A stretch of 51,729 nt of DNA from Nitrospirota bacterium (GCA_013388455.1 JACAFF010000040.1:129990-181718); one strand, 5' to 3'. Counted from the stretch's first letter, positions 1 to 8,227 are shown. The notes: generated by a model not told the origin, from the sequence alone. Numbers and translations are program-made.

Positions 1-47
1 AATTAAGCCTCTCTTTTATTAGTTGTTTCGTTCTCCTTTAAATAATA

Positions 48-53
48 TATAAT
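48..53 (+). promoter_or_regulatory. Possible -10 box of tRNA-Val
   Basis: A perfect TATAAT lies 20 nt upstream of the mature tRNA 5' end. The nearest -35-like hexamer is TTGTTT at 23-28, with a long 19-nt spacer. Only the -10 is convincing. Confidence 0.4.
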
Positions 54-73
54 AATTTATTCATTTCTCAGGT

Positions 74-148
74 GGGCGATTAGCTCAGTGGGAGAGCGCT
101 TCCTTCACACGGAAGAGGTCGCTGGTTCGAAACCAGCATCGCCTACCA
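74..148 (+). tRNA. tRNA-Val (anticodon CAC)
   Basis: The sequence folds as a full cloverleaf. The acceptor stem is 74-80 with 138-144 (one G-U pair). The anticodon stem is CTTCC/GGAAG around the loop TTCACAC, giving anticodon CAC (Val, GUG codons). The T arm is GCTGG/CCAGC with TTCGAAA in the loop. Discriminator A and an encoded CCA end at 148. A short open frame overlaps it, but that is only the tRNA read as protein. Confidence 0.96.
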
Positions 149-374
149 TAATATTTCTTATTCTTATTTTGTCGTCCAGCCTCTTTTTTAGTAGTTGGAA
201 TATAATTCTGATTTTTGAATATTTTTTCACACACCTTCATGGAAGTCGTTGGACGGGATCAGTGAATTAAGAACCAGAAGTCTCAAAAGAAGATTTTGAT
301 AGTAGTTGCAGAATAAGTTGTTTTGAGTGAGAATATAAGAAGAAAACATCAGAGATATCAATTAAGGAGAATAT

Positions 375-941
375 ATGGACCATGTAGAACTTTTCAAAAA
401 AGCTCAAATCCTTTTCCTTGATGAAAAATATGAAGAAAGCATTGAGATATTTACAAAAGCTATTGAAGCAGGGGCTAATCCTTATTTAGCCCATTTAAGC
501 CGTGGCGTTGTTTATCTAAAGTTGAAAGAAGTTGATAAAGCTCTCCATGACTTTGATGAGGCTATTAATGAAAATAGTCAAAGTGCAAGAGCATATTTCT
601 TTAGAGGTACTGTTTACATGATGAAAGATGAATTTGAAAAGGCTGTTTCAGATTTCTCAAAGGCAATAGAACTTAAGAGTGGGTATTTTATGGCAAGATT
701 CTCACGTGGGGTAGCATATGCAAGAATGAATAAGTTAGATGAAGCGTCAGCAGATATAAAGGCAGTTATGCCGGAAATGGAACTAAATATGCAAGGATTT
801 CTTGATACTCATGGGATTGTAAGAACAGAATTGTTTAAGGTAATGGAACAACTTTCAAGCGGCAGACCATTACTATCATTAAAATTAAGTGATAAAGAAA
901 TTAATACACTCGAAAAATGGCTTAAAGAGGAAGAGGCCTGA
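375..941 (+). CDS. Tetratricopeptide-repeat protein
   Basis: This 188-aa protein has no signal peptide and so is probably cytoplasmic. It is built mainly of 34-residue helical hairpins with TPR signatures. Recognisable units start near residues 4, 38, 72 and 106, with repeated patterns such as A..dF.kAIe and R.G..Y....ea. The C-terminal ~50 residues are charged helix without TPR signature. TPR arrays are protein-interaction scaffolds, and the partner cannot be told from the sequence. The start is well supported by AAGGAG 6 nt before the ATG. The next gene follows after 41 nt on the same strand, so the two may be co-transcribed. Confidence 0.85.
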   Translation: MDHVELFKKAQILFLDEKYEESIEIFTKAIEAGANPYLAHLSRGVVYLKLKEVDKALHDFDEAINENSQSARAYFFRGTVYMMKDEFEKAVSDFSKAIELKSGYFMARFSRGVAYARMNKLDEASADIKAVMPEMELNMQGFLDTHGIVRTELFKVMEQLSSGRPLLSLKLSDKEINTLEKWLKEEEA

Positions 942-982
942 AAAAATATTATTGTGGACTACTTATAAAGTTTTTGGATTAA

Positions 983-1312
983 ATGATACTTGAATTAAAC
1001 CCTATTCCCTGGGCTTTATTTCTTGAGAAATATCCTTCTGGAGAAATTTATCCTGTCAAAGATGTAATAGAAATTGACGGGCCTTTTTTCAATATTGCCA
1101 CACCGGATATCCGTCATTACTGTGAATCTGAATCATGTAATGGAGAACAGACCTTTAGATATAGTGGGCTGAAACAATCTGTCAATATTGGGAAAAAAGG
1201 CGATTACATTCTCAAATATACCTGTCAAAATTGTGAGGTATCAGAGACAATTTTAAAAGTTCATCTGCAAATAAGCAGCCTCTTTGGAACAAATAAGGCA
1301 ATGAAGTATTGA
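983..1312 (+). CDS. Small Cys-rich protein of unknown function, possibly 3'-truncated
   Basis: I do not recognise a named family with certainty. The 109-aa product carries one Cys pair in a C-x5-C arrangement (CESESC, residues ~47-52) and a second in a C-x2-C arrangement (CQNC, ~81-84). Together they could form one zinc-binding site. No signal peptide or membrane segment is visible. From memory, similar N-terminal sequences occur in longer proteins that continue past this point, so this copy may have lost its C-terminal part, but I could not check this. The ATG lacks a clear ribosome-binding site. It sits between the TPR gene and hisF on the same strand. Confidence 0.55.
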   Translation: MILELNPIPWALFLEKYPSGEIYPVKDVIEIDGPFFNIATPDIRHYCESESCNGEQTFRYSGLKQSVNIGKKGDYILKYTCQNCEVSETILKVHLQISSLFGTNKAMKY

Positions 1313-1405
1313 TGGTAATTTCAAAAGAAATAGTTAAATTGAATTTCATTTGTATTTCATATAAATTATTGAGTAAATATCAATTGTTCTCTGGAGGAAA
1401 AACTG

Positions 1406-2170
1406 ATGAATGTCATAAAGATAATGCCTTGTCTCGATATGAAAGACGGCAGGGTAGTTAAAGGAATTCATTTCGTAGATTTAAAAGATGCTGGTGATCC
1501 TGTAGAAAATGCTGTATTCTATGAAAAGGAAGGGGCAGATGAACTTGCAATGCTCGATATAGCAGCAACCGTAGAAAACCGTAAAACCAGGCTGGAATGG
1601 GTCAGGAATGTCTCATCAGTCATAAATATCCCGCTGACTGTAGGAGGTGGAATCTCAAGCCTTGAAGACATTGAACTCGTCCTTGATGCAGGTGCTGATA
1701 AAATCTCGATGAATAGTGCTGCTGTCAGAAATCCTGAGCTTGTCAGACAGGCATCAAAAGCATTCCGCTCAGAAAAAATCACTGTTGCTATAGATGCGAG
1801 AAGGAATAAGAAGATGCCCTCCGGATTTGAATTAGTTATATCAGGAGGAACAAAACCGGTTGGAAAAGACGCAATTGAATGGGCAAGGCAATGTCAGGAT
1901 CTGGGCGCTGGAGTGATACTTCCAACGAGCATGGATGGAGACGGCACTCAAACAGGATATGATATCGAGTTTACAAAGGCAATCTCTGATGCCGTTGAAC
2001 TTCCAGTAGTTGCATCAGGCGGAGCAGGGAAATTGGAACATTTTCTTGATGCTGTCAGGCTTGGAGGTGCAGATATATTGCTTGCTGCCTCAGTCTTCCA
2101 CTATAGGATATTCAGTATCAGACAAGTGAAGGAATATTTGCAAAAGAATGGGATACAGGTCAACCTTTAA
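1406..2170 (+). CDS. hisF: HisF, imidazole glycerol phosphate synthase cyclase subunit (or close paralogue)
   Basis: HisF is the (beta-alpha)8-barrel cyclase that, with the glutaminase HisH, converts PRFAR plus ammonia to imidazole glycerol phosphate and AICAR in histidine synthesis. The 254-aa length is typical. Both catalytic aspartates are present: Asp11 in PCLDMKDGRVVKG and Asp130 in VAIDARR. The phosphate-binding VGGGI (79-83) and SGGAG loops are also present. The usual LLTSMDRDGT stretch reads ILPTSMDGDGT here, so this may be a divergent HisF subgroup. No hisH or other his gene is adjacent, and hisD lies 30 kb away. The start is supported by GGAGG 8 nt upstream. Confidence 0.88.
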   Translation: MNVIKIMPCLDMKDGRVVKGIHFVDLKDAGDPVENAVFYEKEGADELAMLDIAATVENRKTRLEWVRNVSSVINIPLTVGGGISSLEDIELVLDAGADKISMNSAAVRNPELVRQASKAFRSEKITVAIDARRNKKMPSGFELVISGGTKPVGKDAIEWARQCQDLGAGVILPTSMDGDGTQTGYDIEFTKAISDAVELPVVASGGAGKLEHFLDAVRLGGADILLAASVFHYRIFSIRQVKEYLQKNGIQVNL

Positions 2171-2200
2171 AAAAAAATATGCAGCAGGAAGGAGATACAA

Positions 2201-3043
2201 ATGAGTGCATTACTTATAAGCTGTTTGATATTTTTTCTGACAGCAATAGCGCAGGCTGGTGAAATACAGGTAGCGGTTTCCGAGGTTAATGATAACAGGA
2301 CAACCGGTCAATACTTTGGGGGGCTTGAACTAAAATTAAAGGTTATCAGCGATATGATTTCAGATGCAAAAGGTCTAAAATTGCATATCAACAAAGCAGT
2401 TGATAATACAGGACGGAACTTAATAAAGGATGACAAAATGGATAAAGATTTTACTAAACCTGAAGAGAATATGCCAGGTCAGGCAGAACTCACAATCAAG
2501 CTGAAAAATCCTGCCAGAAAAGCAACCTCAATCAAGGAAATCAGTGGTGAAATTATAGTTTATATACCTAACAAAGATCCGAATTCCACTGCATACATTA
2601 AGGATTTCACGAATCAGGCAGGGAATCCTCTTCAGCATCAGACACTGAAAGCCGCTCAGGTCGAAATCACTGTACTGACTAAGAAGCAGTACGACGAAAT
2701 GAAGGCTGCAAAAGAAAAATCGGCAAAAGAGGAAGCATCTAAAATGGGTATTGCAGGTGAAATGGCACAGGCTCTTCTTTCGATGTTCGGCGATATATTC
2801 GAAGCGAGTGAAAACAGCATCATCCTTGATATAAAAGATGAAAAAAAGAAGGTGATAGCAATAGAGTTTGATGACGAAGCAGGACAGAAAATAAGCAGTT
2901 ATGGCACAATGACGATGGGAGATATAAAGGCATACGATTTTGATAAACCGATTCCAGCAAATGCACGGATAGTGGTTTTCCTGTCAACACCTAAATCATT
3001 CATTAGAGAGCCGATGAAGCTGACGAATATCGCTTTGCCATAA
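2201..3043 (+). CDS. Exported protein of unknown function
   Basis: The 280-aa product has a short N-terminal hydrophobic signal peptide (about residues 1-19) with a likely signal-peptidase I site after AQA. There is no lipobox, so it is probably periplasmic or secreted. The mature part is rich in Lys, Asp and Glu. It contains beta-rich segments on both sides of a helical, Ala/Lys-rich middle (~163-185, YDEMKAAKEKSAKEEASKM). I recognise no catalytic motif. AAGGAG 7 nt before the ATG supports the start. It lies 30 nt after hisF, but a metabolic link to HisF is not evident. A fragment of the window's dispersed repeat lies just downstream. Confidence 0.7.
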   Translation: MSALLISCLIFFLTAIAQAGEIQVAVSEVNDNRTTGQYFGGLELKLKVISDMISDAKGLKLHINKAVDNTGRNLIKDDKMDKDFTKPEENMPGQAELTIKLKNPARKATSIKEISGEIIVYIPNKDPNSTAYIKDFTNQAGNPLQHQTLKAAQVEITVLTKKQYDEMKAAKEKSAKEEASKMGIAGEMAQALLSMFGDIFEASENSIILDIKDEKKKVIAIEFDDEAGQKISSYGTMTMGDIKAYDFDKPIPANARIVVFLSTPKSFIREPMKLTNIALP

Positions 3044-3074
3044 AAATTTTAAATATTTATATCGGGACTCACAA

Positions 3075-3100
3075 AATCTGCATTATTTTATTGCATTTCT
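3075..3100. repeat. Fragment of the TTAA-bounded repeat (right-end core)
   Basis: The stretch matches the right-end core of the repeat found at 18825-19006 and 26247-26426: ATCTGCATTATT followed by TTGCATTT, with one base missing between the two blocks. No TTAA boundary or left end is present. It is short enough that chance or decay are both possible. Confidence 0.4.
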
Positions 3101-3171
3101 TGTTCACTAATGTCCATGAATATTATGTTTACTTTGTATAGCTGTTTGTTTCTTTAATGGACAGATTCTAT

Positions 3172-4047
3172 CTAATTATCAATCAGATTATGCTTAACAA
3201 AATGTCTTAAGTCTCTACCGATATCTTTTCTTTCGAGTGCATATTTAATCACAGCTTTTAGGTAATTCAAAGGATCGCCGGTGGTAAGCCATTCACCGTC
3301 CTGCACTTTTTTCGCCAGAAAAATGCCGCCTTTTTTGACGTAATAACGGATGGCATCAACGATCCAGAGCTCATTGTCCTTGCCGAGGGGTATCTTTCTT
3401 AAAATATCAATAATCTCCTGATTTAGAATCATCCGCCCGAAATCAGCTAACTGTGAAGGGGCTTCATCTATGGATGGTTTTTCAATAATATCCTCGATCT
3501 CAATCGTGCCTTCGCGCAATTTCACAATCCCGTACCGGGTTACCAGTTCTTTCGGAACTTCCTGCACTCCAATCATTAAATGACCACAGCTCATATAGTC
3601 TTCAACCATCTGTTTAGTAAATGATACTTTTGATTTAACGAGATCATCACCCCAAACATAAATAAAAGGTTCATTTTCTACAAGACTGGCAGCAGATAAT
3701 ACAGGCGTACCATTCCCATATGGCCCCTTCTGTCTTACATAGATGAAATTTGCCATATCAGAAATTCTCTTGATTTCTTCAAGTTGTTTTACTTTGCCAG
3801 CTTTTTTAAGCTCATTAGCTAATGCCCAGTTATGATCAAAATGGTCTTCTAATGGTTTCTTATCCCACTTCGTCACTAAAATAATATCTTCTATTCCTGC
3901 TTCTACTAATTCTTCCACAACCAATTGGATAATCGGCTTATCAACAATAGGCAACATCTCTTTTGGCATTGTCTTTGTGGCAGGCAGAAATCTTGTGCCG
4001 GAACCGGCAACAGCTACTACCGCTTTTTTAATCTTTTTTTCGAACAT
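3172..4047 (-). CDS. galU: GalU, UTP-glucose-1-phosphate uridylyltransferase
   Basis: GalU makes UDP-glucose from UTP and glucose-1-phosphate, feeding envelope polysaccharide and LPS synthesis. The 291-aa length fits the family. The N-terminal nucleotide-binding signature is clear: KKAVVAVAGSGTRFLP, then TKTMPKEMLPI. The first segment reads AVAGSG where many homologues have PAAGLG, but the glycines and Arg are kept. The WGDDLV segment and the EKP motif further on also fit. The start has no Shine-Dalgarno sequence. A TATAAT box ends 8 nt before the ATG, suggesting a leaderless transcript. The gene is read away from the downstream secreted-protein gene and lies 51 nt below tRNA-Thr on the same strand. 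Confidence 0.93.
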   Translation of the reverse strand: MFEKKIKKAVVAVAGSGTRFLPATKTMPKEMLPIVDKPIIQLVVEELVEAGIEDIILVTKWDKKPLEDHFDHNWALANELKKAGKVKQLEEIKRISDMANFIYVRQKGPYGNGTPVLSAASLVENEPFIYVWGDDLVKSKVSFTKQMVEDYMSCGHLMIGVQEVPKELVTRYGIVKLREGTIEIEDIIEKPSIDEAPSQLADFGRMILNQEIIDILRKIPLGKDNELWIVDAIRYYVKKGGIFLAKKVQDGEWLTTGDPLNYLKAVIKYALERKDIGRDLRHFVKHNLIDN

Positions 4048-4054
4048 AATTCAA

Positions 4055-4060
4055 ATTATA
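4055..4060 (-). promoter_or_regulatory. -10 box of galU, leaderless spacing
   Basis: On the minus strand TATAAT is followed by 7 nt and then the galU ATG. With usual -10 to +1 spacing, transcription would begin at or next to the ATG. No good -35 is seen. Confidence 0.5.
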
Positions 4061-4098
4061 TATTAAAAAATGCAGATGTTGTGAGAAAATTTATTTTT

Positions 4099-4173
4099 TG
4101 GAGCCGGTGGGGGGACTCGAACCCCCGACCAGCTGATTACGAATCAGCTGCTCTGCCGCTGAGCTACACCGGC
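4099..4173 (-). tRNA. tRNA-Thr (anticodon CGT)
   Basis: Reading the minus strand, the acceptor GCCGGTG (4173-4167) pairs with CACCGGC. The D arm is GCTC/GAGC. The anticodon stem GCTGA/TCAGC encloses TTCGTAA, giving anticodon CGT (Thr, ACG codons). The T arm is GGGGG/CCCCC. Discriminator T and CCA are encoded at 4102-4099. All arms are intact. Confidence 0.96.
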
Positions 4174-4236
4174 AAGTAAAATACTCAAGTATAAAATGCG
4201 TTATACCCCTGATTATTCATAAACCATGTTTATCAA

Positions 4237-4373
4237 GAGAGGACATAGTATTTTCATTCATTCTCGTCCCCCGACATGTGTCGGGCGACTCCGAGGTATT
4301 TTGCCTCTTGATTTTAATATACACACTGTTTGAATATCGGCAAAATAAATCCGCTCTAATACTATGTCCTGTC
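4237..4373. repeat. 137-bp element with 16-bp inverted ends
   Basis: The left end 4237-4252 (GAGAGGACATAGTATT) and the inverted right end 4358-4373 (GACAGGACATAGTATT) match at 15 of 16 positions. The interior holds a perfect CCCGACA/TGTCGGG hairpin around 4267-4284 and a GAGG/CCTC stem, and no coding frame. A further GGACATAG copy occurs near 4463. The layout is that of a miniature transposable element or IS remnant. The family is not recognised. The surrounding gene-free stretch 4174-4494 holds nothing else I can support. Confidence 0.55.
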
Positions 4374-4494
4374 TTTATCTTAAAATTTTTTATGAGTAAA
4401 ATGGGACCAGTGATTTAACATGCCAGAAAGCAATGGAGATGGCTCAATTTTTCAAAATATTCTGGACATAGCAATCAATCAGAAATCGCACACA

Positions 4495-5451
4495 TTAATA
4501 TCCGATATTAAAAGCAGATTCGTACATTTCCCCAGCTAATAGACCTTCTGTTAAAATTCCAAAACGTGGAGTAGAAACTCTTTTAGATCGTGCAAATGTT
4601 AAAAAAATACCTTCGTAGAAAACGCCGATGTCAGCTATAAAATCTTTTGAAGGACTGACATTTATATATGTACTACCTATTCTTTCACTAACCTGTATAT
4701 CAAAATAACTATTAGCCTCTGTTGTTTCAAAATCAATGTCTGTAACATCATAAACCCTGATGCCAAGATTACCTTTAAATATTTTGAGAGAATCCTCTCT
4801 TACTTCCCAGAAAACAAAGATTTGATATGGATCAACTATTATGGCTGTTATATAATTTTCACCATATTCTGTTGGCAGTTTCTCCCATAGAGAAGGAAGT
4901 GATATCGCTTTAATCTCTGCTTCTGTAATAGGTTTTTCAGATTTCTCAATTACAGGCTCAACTGTTATCGGCGGCTTTACTAAAATAGGCTCTTTTTTAA
5001 CTTTCTCAGGCTTTACCTTAACCTCCATCTTAATCTTTTCTGGTTTAACTTTAACAGGAATTCCAACTTTTTTTACCTCTTTTTTTGCTGAAATTTTCTC
5101 TTTTATTTTAGGCACAATTTTTTTCGGCTTTTTTTCTCTCTTCACTTTCTGAATGGCCTTAATCTCTTTTGCAGGTTTTGGAGGAGCTTTTTCAGAGGTT
5201 TTTCTTTTCAGAGGAATAACCTTCTTTTCAGTCTTTAAGACTTTATCCTTTATTTTTCTTTTTGCTGGTTTTTTCTCTGACTTAATGCGTATTTTCTTAG
5301 TTACAGACTTCTTTTTGGCTGTCTTCAGTTTCTTTTTTATATCTTTCTTTTTAACTACGCGTTTCTTCACTGCCTTGAGGGTTTTTGGAGGCTTTTTCTT
5401 ATCCTGTTTTTTCTTAGATTTCGTAGCCGTTTTATTTGCGCGCTTCTTCAT
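4495..5451 (-). CDS. Lysine-rich protein with C-terminal DUF4912 domain
   Basis: The product is 318 aa. Residues ~1-180 are a low-complexity, very basic tail made of Lys-Lys, Lys-Pro and Ala-Lys runs resembling histone H1 tails. The C-terminal ~130 residues match my memory of DUF4912: LPxxYGE (LPTEYGENY), then DPYQIFVFWEV, then a beta-rich region. The function of DUF4912 is unknown to me. The polybasic tail suggests binding to nucleic acid or another polyanion, which is inference. The start is placed at the ATG at 5451 and not the upstream ATG at 5469, because AAGGAGGG lies just before 5451 and inside the longer version. It lies between polA and tRNA-Thr. Confidence 0.75.
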   Translation of the reverse strand: MKKRANKTATKSKKKQDKKKPPKTLKAVKKRVVKKKDIKKKLKTAKKKSVTKKIRIKSEKKPAKRKIKDKVLKTEKKVIPLKRKTSEKAPPKPAKEIKAIQKVKREKKPKKIVPKIKEKISAKKEVKKVGIPVKVKPEKIKMEVKVKPEKVKKEPILVKPPITVEPVIEKSEKPITEAEIKAISLPSLWEKLPTEYGENYITAIIVDPYQIFVFWEVREDSLKIFKGNLGIRVYDVTDIDFETTEANSYFDIQVSERIGSTYINVSPSKDFIADIGVFYEGIFLTFARSKRVSTPRFGILTEGLLAGEMYESAFNIGY

Positions 5452-5521
5452 AAACCCTCCTTTTACCATAATATATTTTACTGCAAATAATCTATAAAGT
5501 TAAGTGAAGAATACCTTTAAC

Positions 5522-8161
5522 TCAATGCGCTTCTGCCCAATTTTTCCCGTAGTTAATATCTACTTTTATAGGCACCAAAAGTGTTGTAACTCCCTCCATT
5601 TCCATCCTAACAATATCTATAACAACTTCCAACTCTTCGGGCAATATTTCAAACAAAAGCTCATCATGAACCTGTAAAATCATTTTCGATTTCAAACCTT
5701 TTTCTCTAAATTTTTTCCATATCTTAATCATAGCAATCTTTATAATATCAGCAGCGGTACCCTGTATCGGAGAATTCATCGCGAGTCTCTCACCCTGCTG
5801 CCTGATAGTTGTATTCTTATTTCTGATTTCAGGTATTGCCCGCTTTCTTCCAAAAAGAGTTGTAACGAATCCCTTTTCTCTTGCTTCTGCAAAGGTTTTT
5901 TCAATATATGCCTTAACTCCAGGATGTTTGTTGAAATATTGTTCGATATAATTTTTTGCTTCATCTTTCGATATACTGAGAGTTTCTGATAGCCCAAAAG
6001 GGGAAATACCATAAATAACTCCAAAATTGACTGTCTTTGCTATTCGTCTGATATCAGATGTAACTTTGTCCACTGGTATATGAAAAATTTCTGAAGCTGT
6101 TTGAGAATGGATATCAAGGTTATTTCTGAATGCATTGATAAGACCCTCATCTTTACTTAAATGCGCAAGTATTCTTAACTCAACCTGTGAATAATCTGCT
6201 GAAAGAAGAAGATTATCTTTTTCTGGTATGAATGCTTCCCTTATCCGCCTTCCCCATTCACCTTTAACAGGGATGTTCTGGAGATTAGGATCACTGCTGC
6301 TCAGCCTTCCTGTTGCTGTTGCTGACTGATTGAATGATGTATGTATACGTCCTGTATCCGGATCTGTAAGCAAGGGCAGAACATCAATATATGTTGTCTT
6401 TAATTTATTTAAGCTCCGGTAATTCAAAATCTCTCTTGGAAGTTCGTGTGTAGTTGCAAGCTCCTCAAGTACCGCCATTTCAGTAGAGAAACCTGTTTTA
6501 GTCTTTTTCCCGGGCTGAAAACCGAGGTTTTGGAATAAAACCTGACTTAGCTGTTTTGGTGAATTGATATTGAATTCTTCACCTGCAAGAAAATAAATCC
6601 TCCTCTGTATTCCATCAATTTCTCGCTCAAGCTCTTTTGAGAGTTCTAAGAGTCTATCCGTATTAATTTTCACTCCTGCTGCTTCAATTTCCACAAGCAC
6701 AGGGATAAGTGGCATCTCGATGTTGAAGTAAACATCCTCAAGTCCCTCATCATGCAGTTTCTTAAAAAGAATTTCTTTTAATTCAAAAGAAAGATAAACA
6801 TCATCACATGCATAGGAAGCAGCCTCTTTAACCGGAACTTCTGCAAAATTACCTTTTTTATTAAGAACCTCGCTAAATGTCTTTTTTCTGTATGAAAGAT
6901 ATGTCAGGGCAACTTCTTCAAGACTATGGTTCTGCTTATTCGGATTTAGAAGATATGATGCAATCATGGTATCAAAGATTTGTCCATTCACCTGAATTCC
7001 ATTTTTTTTGAGAATCATCAAATCATATTTGATATCGTGCCCTATTTTCGCTATACCATCATTTTCAAACACTCCAGCAATCGCCTCAATCAGATCTTTT
7101 TTTTGTATCTGCTGAATTTCAGAATTAAGGTGTAAGACAGGAATATAGAAAGCTTTTCCTTTTTCCAGACATAGTGCTAAACCTATAAGGTTTGCTCTCA
7201 TAGGATTCATATCTGTCGTTTCAATGTCAAATGAAAGGGCATTTTGTATCGACGAAAGGGTATCCTTCATCCGCTCCTTTGAATATAATATTTCACAGGT
7301 CTCTTCATGCTCAGCAATAGAAGGAATAAACCTCAGAAGGCTGCTGAATTCAAGCTCTCTGAATATCTGAAGAAGTTTATGCCAATCAGGCTCTTTTCGT
7401 ATTAATTCATGGATTTCTATGTTGATAGGCACATAGGTATCAAGGGTTGCAAGTTTTTTGCTAAGGAGAGCTACGTCTGCATTCTGAGAAATAAGACTTC
7501 TTAACTTTTCCTTTTTGATTCTGTCTATTTGACTAATAAGTTCATCTATAGTTTCAAAGTCCATAAGGAGAGACTTTGCAGTCTTTTCTCCAATCCCCTT
7601 GATTCCTGGAATATTATCTATCGCATCACCTGTAAGGGCCATAAAATCTGGGATCCTTTCAGGGACTACTCCGAACCTTTCATAAATATATTTCTTATCA
7701 AGAACTCTATCCTTCATCGGGTCATATACCCTGATTCTATCATCTACGAGCTGGAGCATATCCTTATCCCCCGTTACTATAAAAACTTCGTTCCCCTGAG
7801 ATGCTGCTCTTTTTGAGATTGTCCCGAGAACATCATCTGCTTCATAGCCTGGTATTTCGATCATTGTTATATTGAAAGCAGAAATAATTTTCTTTATATA
7901 AGGAATTTGTTCTATCAGGTCATCAGGAGTTTCCGGCCTTTGTGCCTTATATTCTTCATATATCCTGTGCCGTTCTGTCGGAATGGGCGAATCAAAAGCA
8001 ACGAGAATCGCATCTGGACTCTTCTCCCTTATAATCTTTAATAGCATATTAGTGAAGCCAAAGATTGCATTAGTAGGAAGCCCTTTAGAGCTTGAAAGTT
8101 GTTTTATAGCATAATATGCTCGGTAGACGTAAGAGTTGCCATCAATCAGGTAAAGGTTCAC
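5522..8161 (-). CDS. polA: DNA polymerase I
   Basis: Pol I fills gaps and removes primers in replication and repair. The 879-aa protein has all three domains. The 5'-3' exonuclease/FEN domain is ~1-290 (LIDGNSYVYRAYYA; TGDKDMLQLV; GDAIDNIPGIKGIG). The 3'-5' exonuclease domain is ~295-480. The polymerase domain holds motif A (DYSQVELRI), motif B (RRIAKTVNFGVIYG) and motif C (VHDELLFE). The proofreading residues appear intact (SFDIETTD, GHDIKYD, YACDD), unlike Pol I enzymes that have lost them. The start is GTG with no Shine-Dalgarno sequence. A TATAAT ends 6 nt upstream, so the message is probably leaderless. It is divergent from tig with only 66 bp between them. Confidence 0.97.
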   Translation of the reverse strand: MNLYLIDGNSYVYRAYYAIKQLSSSKGLPTNAIFGFTNMLLKIIREKSPDAILVAFDSPIPTERHRIYEEYKAQRPETPDDLIEQIPYIKKIISAFNITMIEIPGYEADDVLGTISKRAASQGNEVFIVTGDKDMLQLVDDRIRVYDPMKDRVLDKKYIYERFGVVPERIPDFMALTGDAIDNIPGIKGIGEKTAKSLLMDFETIDELISQIDRIKKEKLRSLISQNADVALLSKKLATLDTYVPINIEIHELIRKEPDWHKLLQIFRELEFSSLLRFIPSIAEHEETCEILYSKERMKDTLSSIQNALSFDIETTDMNPMRANLIGLALCLEKGKAFYIPVLHLNSEIQQIQKKDLIEAIAGVFENDGIAKIGHDIKYDLMILKKNGIQVNGQIFDTMIASYLLNPNKQNHSLEEVALTYLSYRKKTFSEVLNKKGNFAEVPVKEAASYACDDVYLSFELKEILFKKLHDEGLEDVYFNIEMPLIPVLVEIEAAGVKINTDRLLELSKELEREIDGIQRRIYFLAGEEFNINSPKQLSQVLFQNLGFQPGKKTKTGFSTEMAVLEELATTHELPREILNYRSLNKLKTTYIDVLPLLTDPDTGRIHTSFNQSATATGRLSSSDPNLQNIPVKGEWGRRIREAFIPEKDNLLLSADYSQVELRILAHLSKDEGLINAFRNNLDIHSQTASEIFHIPVDKVTSDIRRIAKTVNFGVIYGISPFGLSETLSISKDEAKNYIEQYFNKHPGVKAYIEKTFAEAREKGFVTTLFGRKRAIPEIRNKNTTIRQQGERLAMNSPIQGTAADIIKIAMIKIWKKFREKGLKSKMILQVHDELLFEILPEELEVVIDIVRMEMEGVTTLLVPIKVDINYGKNWAEAH

Positions 8162-8166
8162 GGAAA

Positions 8167-8172
8167 ATTATA
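8167..8172 (-). promoter_or_regulatory. -10 box of polA, leaderless spacing
   Basis: A perfect TATAAT on the minus strand is followed by 5 nt and then the GTG start of polA. Transcription would begin at about the G of GTG. No clear -35 is seen. Confidence 0.45.
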
Positions 8173-8179
8173 CCTTAAA

Positions 8180-8209
8180 TTGACAAAGCTTTTATACGTA
8201 TTTTACAGT
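8180..8209 (+). promoter_or_regulatory. Probable sigma-70 promoter of tig-clpP-clpX
   Basis: A consensus -35 TTGACA (8180-8185) is followed after 18 nt by TACAGT (8204-8209), a 4/6 match to the -10 consensus. The predicted start leaves a leader of about 12 nt containing GAGGAGG before the tig ATG. Confidence 0.45.
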
Positions 8210-8227
8210 AAATATTGAGGAGGTTAC

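Noticed and set aside
88-270. 60-aa open frame over the first tRNA
   Set aside because: It overlaps tRNA-Val and has no ribosome-binding site or protein-like composition.
4062-4080. Another copy of the TTAA repeat core (AAAAAATGCAGATGTT) before galU
   Set aside because: The match is under 20 bp, lacks both ends and could be chance in AT-rich DNA, so it is not counted as a family member.
3925-4179. 84-aa plus-strand frame across galU start and tRNA-Thr
   Set aside because: It is antisense to galU and reads through the tRNA. Its RWGDSNPRPADYESAALP stretch is the familiar false translation of tRNA genes.
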